This document shows positions 12,586 through 23,911 of a DNA stretch of 64,000 nucleotides, in pieces. Source of the DNA: Pochonia chlamydosporia 170 (Eukaryota > Ascomycota > Sordariomycetes > Hypocreales > Clavicipitaceae). A model generated the notes under the pieces. That model searched no databases. It was not told the origin of the DNA and saw nothing but the letters and a program-made list of their open reading frames with translations. Location: contig NC_035790.1 of the NCBI RefSeq assembly GCF_001653235.2, forward strand, positions 3,410,001 through 3,474,000, given 5' to 3'. The position numbers and the translations under genes were made by a program. The first letter of the stretch is position 1, and each line of letters starts with the position of its first letter.

Positions 12586-12678
12586 CAACCATTTCCCTCC
12601 AAGATAATAGCTCGTCACTCTCATCTTCAACATCATCTTCAATACCATCCGCGCACAAAACCAGCTCATATACTCAAA

Positions 12679-13593
12679 ATGGCACCAAAAACTGCTCTCG
12701 TGGCCGCCCTGGCAATGACCACAGTCCCAACGGCTGTCGCCCTTCCAACCAAAGACAGCAACGACCTTTGGATCGTAGGCGGAGAAGCCGCAAGGGCTGG
12801 CGAGTTTCCCTACATCGTTTCCATATTACGAAACGGTCGCCAGAACTGTGGCGGCACCTTGTTGAACGCCAACACTGTCCTCACGGCAGCCCATTGCACT
12901 AGCGATCCCACTGATCAAGTCCGGGCCGGGACGCTGGTATGTAACACACTATCTTGAGAGGTCAACACTGGCCGAAAAAATAAAGGTGCTTTTTGTGCTA
13001 AAAGAGAAAAAAACATGTAGACCTGGGGCTCTGGCGGTACTTTAGTCAACGTTGCCTCTATGATAGTCCACCCTGCCTATAACCCAAGCAATGCTGACAA
13101 TGATATTGCCATTTGGAAGCTGCAAACTCCAATTCCGGAAAGCTCGGCGATCAAATATGCCACACTTTCGCAGCAAGGTTCTGATCCGCAAGCGGGCTCT
13201 ACAGCAACCGTTGCTGGGTGGTGAGTATTTCCCAAGCAACGTTTATTGACGATTGATCACCTCTAATCACATCTTGCTTACCATTGAATTAGGGGAAGTA
13301 TGCGGGAATTCGGGCCCGCTTCCGCGACGCTGCAGAAGGTGTCGGTTCCTATCGTGGACCGTCCGACCTGCCGGACTTCATACCCTGGGTTGACTGACAA
13401 TATGGTCTGCGCCGGTCTTCCACAGGGCGGCAAAGACTCTTGCCAGGGAGACAGTGGTGGCCCGTTGATTGACGCGGCTACTGGGGCTTTGACTGGTGTT
13501 GTCTCGTGGGGACATGGATGTGCTCGACCCGGCTTCCCTGGTGTCTACGCTCGAGTGGGCAACTACATTGATTTCATCAAGCAGAATATGTAG
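12679..13593 (+). CDS. Secreted trypsin-like serine protease (S1 family)
   Basis: Extracellular endopeptidase predicted to cut after Lys/Arg. Three exons, 12679-12936, 13021-13220 and 13293-13593, give 252 aa with correct phase. Residues 1-21 are a signal peptide and a short propeptide follows; IVGG at 32-35 is the mature N-terminus formed on activation. The catalytic triad is His72 (TAAHC), Asp114 (DNDIAIW) and Ser207 (GDSGGP). Asp201, six residues before the serine, sits at the base of the S1 pocket and specifies trypsin rather than chymotrypsin. Introns separate the histidine, aspartate and serine blocks. Fungal trypsins of this kind are patchily distributed and often abundant in insect- or plant-associated species; that role is inference here. 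Confidence 0.93.
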
Positions 13594-16500
13594 ATACTCT
13601 AGTCCGCGGTATAACTAGAGCACACATGACCAATATGTGCTGAGTACTCTTCCCTTCTGTTGGAAATAGCTTGCTCTTACAGTCTGCCAACAATGTTTTC
13701 TAGGCGCAGCCTGTCATGTTACTTGATAAACCTAGGGTTTTGTTTTTGTGTTTGGAGCAAATAAATTTGGGTATTATGTCTACTTTGACGTGTCTTGACT
13801 TTCTAATATGCCTTGTAAAGACCGTCGTCAACTACACCTCCGTACAATCGGTGGATCTTGGATCTTGTAAAGCGAGTATAGTGATTTAGCAGCAGTTATG
13901 AGAGAGACCCAGGGCTCAATCGACATGTTACTTGTCAGTCTCAAGACAGATGTGCTAAATATACCCACAACAGGCTTTCGTATCTATCTAGCACTGCAAG
14001 ATTTTAACATCGACGCAGTTGATCAGATGCTTTGTTGATGCAGAGGCACAGCTTGGGGGCGTTATAACATTCGTACAGGTGGAAGCATTAAAAGTCAAGT
14101 TACAATAATAAGAGGACAACTTAGGTTTACGTAATTAATTTTCAGCTCTCTATCGCACCGGCAGAGACTTTAGAACTCGAGGCCCCCAGCCCCAGTGCTG
14201 GCCAACAGGTATAGTTATGAGAATATGTTTGCGGCCAACTACTCGGCTTCCTTGGACAAACTACGGCTAGCTTAGGGTAGTCTAAATTTCACCTTACTGT
14301 TTATACGGTAAGCCCGGGTGTATTACATCGAAGGTTCCGCTGGTGGAATCGGAGAGGGAGCTTCTAACGGAGGCTTCGCGTACGATTTCTCGCAAGTTTC
14401 AAAGGACGGCGGTACAATGCAGAGCTCGTCCGAAGATCAATAGGGGAATTAACGCTCCACGGCAATATCACTCGTAAGTCGACCGGATTTGCTCTCAGGG
14501 GCTTTCATCAAACTAGCCTGGCGGCGCGTGGATATCGAGCTTCTCGATAAGCAGACTTGAACATTTAGGAAACTGATCCAGAATCAAATTACGACCTGGA
14601 AGAATTCAGGTGGATCTGCTTGTTTCTGCAGCATAATCTCAAGATACGGAGCATGCTGCTGCCATGCGGAGAATTTGAAATGACGAGCAATCACGCCATA
14701 GGGCCAGAGTCGGTAGCCCTAATTGCCGAGAATAAACAATCATGTCAGCCGCCAGATGCCGCACACTTTCAGGGGTTGAGCAAATCACTCTAACTTGCTT
14801 TCTGGATGAATTCAAGTCGAGCATGCTTTTTAAGAATCAGCTGGCCACGGGCTTGTGCGTTCTTGGAACAGGGGAAGGTCTAGACACTTTGTAGGAGACA
14901 TTTGGGCAAAGAAAACTACTCCTATCGCCAAAACAAGCAGGTTTAAGCAGACATAGCAACAAGACAACATGATGCGATGTACTAAGCAACATTACGCCGA
15001 GACAAAGCGAACATAGCTCAGCCATGAGGACAATCTCAGACTAGGCAATAGTCCTTAGGTGAGGGTATCCGGATCGCATTCTTGCCTGCATGAACCAACA
15101 TGCAGCAGTAAACCCGGTAAGCAACAGCCACACCTTGTGTAAGTCTCAATCTTACAAAGGATTGCCTCGATGTGTTTATGACACACCTGCATGCAGCTCG
15201 TCCCAAAAGAAGCTTAACCCATGGGCCAAGCCAAACGTGACCAAAGTTGCAATTAGAGATTGCCGCAGATCGCTTCAGGAGAACCCATGTCGAGATTGAT
15301 GCATTATATTCGGCTATCGTCACAGCTGTGATTAATTTTGGTGCATGTCTCGTCTGGCGTGATTTCTGTACGACGTTATTGGACTCTGACTTTCACGTGT
15401 GTTTGCGTGATGGCATCCTTCAGCTCGCGGGGCAGCACACGTTATGCCTGGTGCCTCGCTCGGCCATGCAGGGTCCAATCTGAGCAGATTTGGCCAATCA
15501 GAATGAGGTTCAGAGCGGGATGCTGTTTTGGGACAATTTGCTCCGGTGAATTGCCGGTAAACTTTGAGAGAGGCAATTGATGATGTTGCTCTGAAGCAGT
15601 TGGATGAATTACCTGCTGGTTGTCTCTATGGTGCGACTAATACGCAACGGTCATGATGTCAGAGATGTTGGTGACGCTTGACTATATTTTAACGGTAGAT
15701 GCTGGATCTTGGTAGTACGAGTACGTACCTAGGTAGGCAAGGTAGGGCAAAGGACTGGGAAAATGTGGAAATGCCGATCCAGGCGTCATGAACAATGGGC
15801 ACAGAGAGCCTTCAATCCCGCAGAACCCCGAGCTGCTCCGTAAGAGGTACTCCGGAAATGGTGGCCGCATCACCCAGGTGTAATGTAACCATGTTTGCCT
15901 GCACGGCGGTTCAAGGGCTGGACCAAAAGGCTGGACCAAGGCGCTTTCATGGAAGAGTGTCATAGAAATTTGCAAAGATAAGGTAAAGTGGCGCTTCATC
16001 TTGGGTCTGAATGGCAGTGATCATGCAAAGCATCATGTTTATTGGCTGCACGTGGGTAGTTCGGTGGGGGTCTGGGGCTGCCTGGTTTCGTGATTGCTAA
16101 TCAGGCTCTGTGCTCCCAGCCAATTCTGCGGATGGACTTTCCTGGGTGGGACTGGTACTGTCTCTGCGTGAATTGCGGCTGCGTGACTTGACTCTGGTGT
16201 GGGTGGGTTGATCAATTGATTGAACCGGAACAGAACTTGACTTGAAGACTGGAGCAGTGGACTGGAGCAGAGACTGGAGCAGCTGGTCAAGTATTGTTCA
16301 AGGCGTTATTGACGCTCTGCGTGGAGTCCTTCGGCTGCCCCTCGGCTGGTGCATCGGCCACACCACTGTCCAGACATTCTCGCACGACTCATAATCCACC
16401 GGCCCGGTATTCTCCTCCTCCAAACTTGTAACCGCAATCATCCACGAACCTGCTCTTGTCGCTGCGAACTACGATATTTGCACGACATCAGGTTAGATTA

Positions 16501-16756
16501 TCGAGTCGACTTCCATCGAGCGAAATCACGACGTCCTGACTTGCACGCCTGTCACCACTCCTTCACAGGCCACCGCACGTCGACGTTCATTTTTGCCACT
16601 TGTCGAAAATCCGAAAGAGCGTCATTAAATCAGCGCAACGAAATCATCCATCCGGAATCACCAGCATCACGCATACGGAGTTGCTTTATACCTGGCTTCC
16701 CCAAATTCGAAACAAGCACATTCTGGTAGCCTACCCTCAGCAAGCATCACGCCATA
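13594..16756. other. Intergenic region and long leader of the bZIP gene
   Basis: About 3.2 kb. Open frames here are short, overlap on both strands and resemble nothing known. Near 16240-16290 there are three imperfect ACTGGAGCAG repeats. The last 400 nt probably include the 5' UTR of the bZIP gene; a frame at 16349-16729 ends 27 nt before its ATG and could act as a long upstream ORF. Confidence 0.45.
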
Positions 16757-18159
16757 ATGTCGACATACAACGGTAGACACGGCCCAAACGTGTCGCAATA
16801 CCTTCGCGACCTGAACACCATCAGTCCTCAGGATACAACCGGTCCTACCGAGGACGCTTTCAATATGGAAGACGATCTTGCCCTCTTCACCAACACTCAG
16901 TTCTTTGATTTCGACTCCGGCCAGAACACCGACTTCCAGGCGCAGCCTGTCAAGGTGGATGTCGATAATGCGACCCGACACAGCTCAACTGCGTCTGGCG
17001 ACGTTACCCCTGCCCAGACCACAATTGGCGATATGCCCAACCTGGACTTTATGTCTGGTAAGTCATAATTTTATCTTTGTGCCGTTTGATGCCCATCACG
17101 TCTGTATCCTTGTTTCATTGGGACTGTATGATGCTCTTCTTGTCGTCCTTGGGAACCCCGGGGCGGGGCTACCAAGACAAAAGAACACCAAACTTCCCAA
17201 TGTACAAATCACACAATATGCACGCGGTCTTTCTCCGTCAATCCCCGCCGCTATTCCAACCAGTCTTTTCTCGTTTTCCTGCACTGTTTCCCTCCCCGAG
17301 TTTACCTGGCGTGGACTCTGGGGTGGTTCATGTAGCAGATGTGGGGCATTATGGGGGGTTGCCTCTCGAAGACCATTTGTCATCGATGGTGCAATTCCTC
17401 GTGATGTCCGCTCGCAGATGCCACCGGGCTGACATGCGCACCACGACCGCCATCACTGGCCGGGTCTTGGTGCAGATCTGCCTGCCTGTTAAGGATGTCA
17501 ATTGCGCCCGCCAGAAATGGCACTGCCGTGGACTTTACTTTTATCATTTAAACTACACTCAACGTCATGTCTCCCCTTGTTCAAGAACCCGGCTGACCCG
17601 TCATCCCACAATAGGTGACTTCAACTTCACGGACTTCAACAACGCCTATGGTGCTGCCCCACCTATGAACGCCTTCCCAGATGCTGCGCAGGGATACCAG
17701 CCCCTCCAGCCTAATCACCAGGTTCAGATTCCCCATCAACAGCCTCAATTCCGTCAAGGCAATGCCCGGGCTGGTGATAAGCGAAAGCCAGAGGCCATGG
17801 TTGCCGCCCCTACCCCAGTCCCCCAGCAGATGGACTTTGAAGGTGCTTCTCGAGTAGCTGCAGAGGAGGACAAGCGGCGGCGAAACACTGCCGCTAGCGC
17901 CCGCTTCCGTATCAAGAAGAAGCAGCGAGAGCAGGCTCTGGAGAAGTCCGCAAAGGAAATGACGGAAAAGGTCACATCGCTTGAGAACAAGGTTGCCCAG
18001 TTGGAAACCGAGAACAAGTGGCTGAAGAACCTGCTTGTCGAGAAGAACGAAGGCAGCGACGACATCACTGCTCTGTGGAAAGAGTTCACCAAGCATGCCA
18101 GCGAAAAGTCCAAGACCGCCGAGTCATCTACCACAGAAGCTATCAAGGAGGAGCGGTGA
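16757..18159 (+). CDS. cys-3: bZIP transcription factor, CYS-3/MetR-like
   Basis: Nuclear DNA-binding protein resembling the CYS-3/MetR regulators that switch on sulfur-acquisition genes. Two exons, 16757-17057 and 17615-18159, give 281 aa; the 557-nt intron is long for this genome and its borders keep phase (G|GT). The basic region lies at about 187-207 with the NTAASARFR core of the bZIP consensus (N-x7-R). It is followed by a leucine zipper at about 211-245 and an acidic, Ser/Thr-rich tail. The N-terminal half is acidic and Gln/Pro-rich, as in activation domains. The intron is open in the frame of exon 2 from an ATG at 17089, so an alternative N-terminus is possible. The sulfur role rests on similarity of the basic region recalled from CYS-3/MetR, not on an alignment. 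Confidence 0.85.
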
Positions 18160-18658
18160 CGTAGAAACCGGATCTTTCCTTAGCTGTCGAGGTGGATGAT
18201 AATATGATGACATGTATGGGTGCGCGCAAACGATCGCGCCGGTGAGGCGTTCTTCAATGGTTTTGTGGCGTTAGTTGCTTTTGTAAAAGAACCTGGGTGG
18301 CCGGTTTGCTACGATTTAGGACAATGGGGAAGCGTGTCTGGTGTATGGGGATGATCTATCTATATATGACGATGCATATAGAAGTGGGCGGCTAGATATC
18401 AATTGAATACGTTAAAGTTTGATACCTATGAGGTGTTCGTATGTTTTGCAATTGGCGTGTTGGGCTGTGGAAACAATTTTGATAAACGTGCTTAGCATGC
18501 ATTACATTACCGTATAGTGTCAACTTGGGGATCTGTAATGCTTATATTCCCGGCCATGCCCATAACTGCCGTGCTCTACCTCTACGATAAATCTATATGC
18601 AAACCGCTGAACCCGTATTGAACAACAAACCCAACCATACACAGCATAACCTGTCGCC
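18160..18658. other. Convergent 3' intergenic region
   Basis: Likely 3' UTRs of the bZIP gene and of the small minus-strand gene. No other feature seen. Confidence 0.5.
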
Positions 18659-19054
18659 TCACTCATTCTCCTTGGCCTTCTTCACCGCCTCCAACCGCTG
18701 CTTATTCCGCCTCCCCAAAATCCTCAACGTATTCTCCTTCTCAATGTCCGCCATCTGAGACCAATTCGTGATGCGGGACATAGTTCCATCTACATTCACA
18801 ACAAGAGGGCCCAGATGGTCTAGCTTGATGGTTGTGCCGCCGCCAGAAACATCCAGAGTTGTAGCTGATTCTCCCGGGGCAGGTAGAGCTCTATCACTGG
18901 GGTTTGTGGACGTAGAGCTCGATGATTCGGGTGTGTCAGCGTCTTTGGGCGATGATGTAGATGAGTAGAAGGTTCGTGAGGTGTGGTTGGTGTTGATGGA
19001 GGCCATGGCTCGGAGTTGTGAGATTGGTGGTCTGAGTCGTGAGAATACGAGCAT
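18659..19054 (-). CDS. Small conserved fungal protein, probably mitochondrial, unknown function
   Basis: Single-exon ORF of 131 aa. The first 25 residues are rich in Arg, Ser and hydrophobics without acidic residues, like a mitochondrial presequence. A low-complexity Ser/Thr/Pro stretch follows. The C-terminal 55 residues look like a folded, conserved domain (IKLDHLGPLVVNVDGTMSRI, then a charged helix ending in KKAKENE). The domain type reads as conserved among filamentous fungi, but I cannot assign a function. It converges on the bZIP gene. A second in-frame ATG lies 16 codons downstream. Confidence 0.65.
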   Translation of the reverse strand: MLVFSRLRPPISQLRAMASINTNHTSRTFYSSTSSPKDADTPESSSSTSTNPSDRALPAPGESATTLDVSGGGTTIKLDHLGPLVVNVDGTMSRITNWSQMADIEKENTLRILGRRNKQRLEAVKKAKENE

Positions 19055-20979
19055 GCCTGTTGTTTGGGGGTTGAGGCTGGAGGGTGATTCGGTTGCCTTG
19101 TGGGGTGGGTTACACTGCTTGGGCTGAGAGTGCGGCTATGCGGGATGACTGAGTGTGATGATGATTGATGATGTGTTGTACGGAGGGCTTGTGGTGTTGG
19201 GGGAGTTTTTCGTGAGGGATGAGGTGAGGTTCGATGGATCCACTTCTTCCCGCTGGTGAGCTGGACCCTTGTTTGTTCACCTTGGTGACGAGCTGGGACA
19301 TTGAAACCAGCTTCACGTTGGGAATGTGATCGAGATTCTGACTTGTTCGGAGATATCAAACCCTGAGAACGGTGGTGTTCAGTCCCAGCGTAATTGCAGC
19401 CGCACAGAAATCTCTCAGACTGCACTGCGTACTTCGTAGAACAACAATCGCATGAGTGCTCAGCCTTCCTGTCCAACTTGTATGACAGCTCATTGATTCA
19501 TATCACAAAGTAAGCCATGCCGCCCGCCGCGTGCACCGTCGCACAAATACCATGTACATCAGAAATTTGTGAAACAGCGGGAAATGGCTGCCGATGATAT
19601 GCGTCAACTTGCCTTGACAAGTGCACTTGGCATGCACAGAAAGCGAGGTACTTTATTCTGTACTCCACAAGAGTAGATGCAGCGCTGTTTCACAGGACGT
19701 ATAACACGAAACGAGTTATTACCGGCCACGAAAATGAATAGGCGGACATGGTGGAAGAATGCCAGCTCACCGACAGGACAAAGACGGGTGCGATTTGAAG
19801 GCCAGGTCTGTTTTTGGATCCCTGCAGCTTGGATGGACCCCAACTGGCACTGGGCTCTTCAGGCTAATACTGCCGATGTTGGGTGTGGTGGATCGGCGAT
19901 GTGGGAAAGGGGACAAGCTGACAGGGACTTGATTCAAGAAACGGCATTGATGCAACGAGAGGGATATTGCGACACCGCTTGTTTATGGACTCTGTCTGTG
20001 GAAGTTGTTTGCGTTTGATGGATCAAGCGAGAATGCAGATACCAAGTAGAAGTTTTGAAGTTGTCATTCATCAAAAAGCTTGCAGCTGTCTGGTACTCCG
20101 TAGACAGCTGCTCAATTGACTGGAAACGACAAACGGTGACGTCTTGTGCCGAGTTCCGGGCGGTGTCTCACAGAGAGGCAAGAGCCATTGACTCCATTGT
20201 CTCGTTTAACGACTGTCCCAACGCTGACGCCGTCGGTAGTTGAAGCAGCGCCTGTCATGCCATGTCACAAAATAATATGACTTGACCGTTTGCTTCGCGA
20301 TATGTCATTGCCTGCACGATATAAGCAATCTGGTCTCAGTTAATATCAGGAATCCTGGCCAGGCAACATCGGACACGCCGCATCACTATTTTGTCCAAAC
20401 CGACCTAGCCCACGGCCGTCACCGAACCAAGCCATACATGCACATCGCACATCGCGAATCCTCCATGTCCATCTCCAGTCCCTCGCCCACAGCCTTGTTC
20501 CCGCCCCCATTCACGAACAAGGTGAAGCTAGGCGCCCCATTGTTGTCTTCGTGTCAACTACAAGCACAGGAAAGCAGCTTCGTCCATCTTGGACTAAATT
20601 ACCAACAGCCACTCGCCGCAAGAGGCCACCCTCCCCCGCCTGCAAGGATATGGAGACTTGACTTGACTGTAGACATACAAGTATGGGAGGGGCCCTAATG
20701 AGTACTTGAGGCCATTCCAGTGACCATATGGCCCCAAGTCCACTTATAACTGCCCGAAGCCGCGCCTGAGCTCTCCACTTGCTCTCCGAAAGCTCTTGCG
20801 GCAGGTTTTTTTTGGTTCTTCACCTTGACCTTGAACGTTTCTTGCTCGTCTTCTTCTGCCCACGTCCACTTCTCCTAAATTTGACCTCCTTGGAATACTT
20901 CCTCTGCAGGCGCCGCCGCCTTGCTTTATTGATTCGCTTCACACTACTCACGTAGGACCACACGCCAACGCCTGTCAGC
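19055..20979. other. Intergenic region upstream of the aminotransferase
   Basis: About 1.9 kb. Overlapping frames on both strands (for example minus 19476-18820 and plus 19677-20018) lack domain features and look like chance. The last 200 nt contain a T-rich tract and a CT-rich leader typical of a promoter. Confidence 0.45.
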
Positions 20980-22977
20980 ATGTTCAGCGGGCGTAAGTTT
21001 TCGTTCAACCGCCACACTGGCGCTCCGAAACCCAGAGCTCGCCGATTCAGCAACGCTGAGCCTGGCGCAAATGGTGAGCTTGCCCTTGGATTTTGAACTG
21101 TCTTCTTTTCCAGCGCCACACATTCGTGATGAGCTTGACGACATTGGCGCTTTTTGTAGTCTTGGCAAGGCAATGAAGGACTTGGTGTAAGCTTGCGACG
21201 GCTGGGCTCGCACAAGTGAACCCCTCCCCCGCATCTTCACTCCCAAAAGCATCGACAAGCTCAGGAACAAGGGGATCAAGAAGCGGAACAAAACTTAAAA
21301 GTTACGTTTGAGGCAGCTTGCTGACCGCCGACACAGAGGTTCAATCCAAAGTTCACCGCCAGTTTCGCAACGCCCACGAGGGCCATCTTCCCCATGCTGG
21401 TCTCGATGCCAGCAGAGCTTCCACTGGTGTAATTTGGTGTACTGAGCGGGCTGCCGAGCTTGGCTTCTTCGAGGATCCCGACTCCTGGGCCAATTTGGGC
21501 CAGGGAGCACCCGAGGTGGAGGATGACATTGCCGGCTGCTTTCAGCGTCCTACGACGATTGATATTTCCGTCGCTGCGAGAGAGTACGGTCCTACCGCTG
21601 GCATTCGACCGCTGAGAGAGGCAGTGGCCAAGCTGTACAATGAGATGCATCGCAAGGGAAAGGATAGCCAGTATACCTGGGAGAATGTGGCCATTGTGCC
21701 TGGAGGTCGAGCGGGTTTGATTCGAATTGCCGCCGTATTGGGCAATTCGTACTTGAGTTTCTTTTTGCCCGACTATACGGCGTATAACGAAATGTTAAGT
21801 TTGTTCAAGAATGTACGTGCGCCATTACACTGGTGTGGTAAACGAGAATACCAGAAGAATTTCGCTAACAGCCACCTAGTTTGCAGCTATTCCCGTCCCT
21901 CTGTCTGAGGAAGATGGCTATCATATCCACCCGGACAAGATTGCAGAGGAAATCGCCCGTGGTACCTCTGTCATCCTCACCTCAAATCCCCGAAACCCTA
22001 CCGGCCGAGTCGTTGCCAACCCTGAGTTGGCCGAGATTCAGGACATTTGCCGTGGCCGAGCCACCTTGATCAGCGATGAGTTTTACTCTGGCTACAACTA
22101 CACTAGTAACTGCGACGGAACTACTATTTCTGCCGCCGAAAACGTCGAAGATGTTGATGAAGATGATGTTCTTATTATCGATGGTCTTACGAAGCGATTC
22201 CGATTGCCTGGATGGCGAATTGCATGGATCCTGGGACCCAAGGGTATGATATGACTGCTTGCCGTGGAGTGTGAGGAGTTGCTGACGTCTCATTTCTTCA
22301 GAGTACATTGCCGCGTACGTATATGGCTGAATTTCATCGCCTTAACAGAAAACTGACATCATTTAGCATCGGCTCCTGTGGTAGTTATTTGGATGGCGGT
22401 GCCTGCCACGCCTTCCAAGATGCCGCTATCCCCATGCTGGAGCCAACTCTTGTCCAGAACGAAATGGTCCACTTGCAGCGCCACTTTCGTGTAAGTGATC
22501 CATCATCTCATGTAGACATCCAACTAACTGGCAATAGGACAAGCGAGACTACGTTGTCCGTCGCCTACGCGAAATGGGCTTCGTCATTAAATACGTGCCC
22601 GATTCAACCTTTTACTTGTATGTCCATGTCCATGGTAATACTCACTTGCCACCACATGAAGCAGCTAACAGAAATAGGTGGCTCAACCTCGATGGCCTCC
22701 CCGCAAGTATCGCTGATGGCCTCAACTTCTTCCAGGCCTGTCTGGAAGAAAAGGTCATTGTCGTGCCCGGCATCTTCTTCGACCTCAACCCCTCGCGACG
22801 TCGAGACTTGTTTGACAGTCCGTGCCACCACTTTGTGCGTTTCTCGTACGGCCCAAGAATGGACGTGCTGCGCATGGGGTTGGATGGCATTGAGAGAGTT
22901 GTTTCCAAGTATGTACCCTGTTTAGAACGTTGGAATGGTTGCTAATTTTTGGTAGGCACAAGAAGGCTGCGGAGTAG
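20980..22977 (+). CDS. PLP-dependent aminotransferase, class I/II (aspartate-aminotransferase-like)
   Basis: Predicted fold-type I transaminase; the exact amino-acid substrate is not evident. Eight exons: 20980-21073, 21337-21812, 21880-22243, 22302-22314, 22367-22490, 22538-22617, 22678-22908 and 22956-22977. All junctions keep phase and the product is 467 aa. Exon 4 is only 13 nt. The PLP-binding lysine is in DGLTKRFRLPGWRIAW, preceded by the SDEFYSGY segment whose aspartate and tyrosine contact the cofactor. LTSNPRNPTGRV is the conserved NPxNPTG motif. VRFSYGPRMD near the C-terminus carries the substrate-carboxylate arginine region. The first exon (Arg/Lys-rich) joins to EVQSKVHRQF by a 263-nt intron; that junction is the least certain, and an alternative very short first exon using the GTAAGT at 20993 is possible. 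Confidence 0.9.
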
Positions 22978-23911
22978 GTGGGAAAGTTTACGACGTGAGG
23001 CGAAGCGTGTGTCCTATAAGGCACTGGGCTCTCAGGTGAGTCTGTTGACGTTACGGGGTTGAAACAGAGTGCTATATAGGTGATAGTTGGCATTGAGCGT
23101 GTCTGCGTTGACATGAATTGAATGATGACGATGTGACCATGCCCTGAAGCTAAATCCGCCTTTATAAGTCGGCTATGCATGTCGTGTATGCTTACTAATA
23201 CGAACTCATTAAATGTGAAGAGTCAAAGAGGCACTCGTGGCCACTGGCCTATGGGGGAGATATTCCCACCCCATAGTCTGTTGAGAAGCGTGGTACGCGA
23301 CCGTAAGATTGCGCCAATTGATGTTCGTATGCGTCCTTCGGCTACATTAACACGACCACATGCGGTTCGCAGGTTGTCGCTCATTACTGTGGCTTACGCA
23401 TTTCTTGTTAAATAAGTTCCAAATATGGTGTGTGATGGCCTACAAACTGTGACCCAACCACCTCAATTTGACAACCCTCGACCAAATCAGGAGGCAAACA
23501 AACAAGTGTCGCTCAATACCAAAAATCCTCGATATCACATCATTGGCCCCTGCAGCGTCCTAAAATTACTGCAATATCAATTTAACATTAATACATTTCA
23601 CACAGGAGTGGCTACCCGCAACGGCCGTGACTCACCGGCAGCCATCGAGATACGTGGACTCAGCCACGGTTGGCTCCGAACAGTCAGATGGCCAAAAACA
23701 GGACAAAATGTAATAACCACCAGAATACAGCGTACGTTATAATTCAAAGAGATGTATAAATGCATCAGTCTCATGCTACCTTGACCATGTCTTTGGTTCG
23801 CTCTGTGCCCGATTGCCCAGCAGCGGCCCACCACCATCACCAACTTATTCAGAACGACGCAGTTGGCAAGCTGCGAGAACATTGAAGTTCAGACATTCAT
23901 TTCCGGGTAGA
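22978..23911. other. Intergenic region upstream of the E2/F-box gene
   Basis: Contains the 3' end of the aminotransferase and the leader of the next gene. A 32-codon upstream ORF runs from the ATG at 23787 to a stop at 23885, out of frame with the main start at 23912. No other feature seen. Confidence 0.5.
23787..23885 (+). promoter_or_regulatory. Upstream ORF in the leader of the E2/F-box gene
   Basis: ATG plus 31 further codons with a run of four histidines, ending 26 nt before the main ATG. Its frame differs from the main ORF. If the transcript starts upstream, it could reduce translation of the main protein. Transcription start is unknown. Confidence 0.3.

Larger units (their letters stand above)
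8852..12678. other. Gene-poor region with repeats and decayed sequence
   Basis: About 3.8 kb with no intact recognisable gene. It contains two copies of the 88-bp repeat, a G15 tract (9515-9529), a C13 tract (10210-10222), a weak plus-strand ORF at 9510-9881 and minus-strand coding-like debris around 11240-12164. Large parts are AT-rich, compatible with an old insertion or decayed element, but no transposase or reverse transcriptase motif was recognised. Confidence 0.5.
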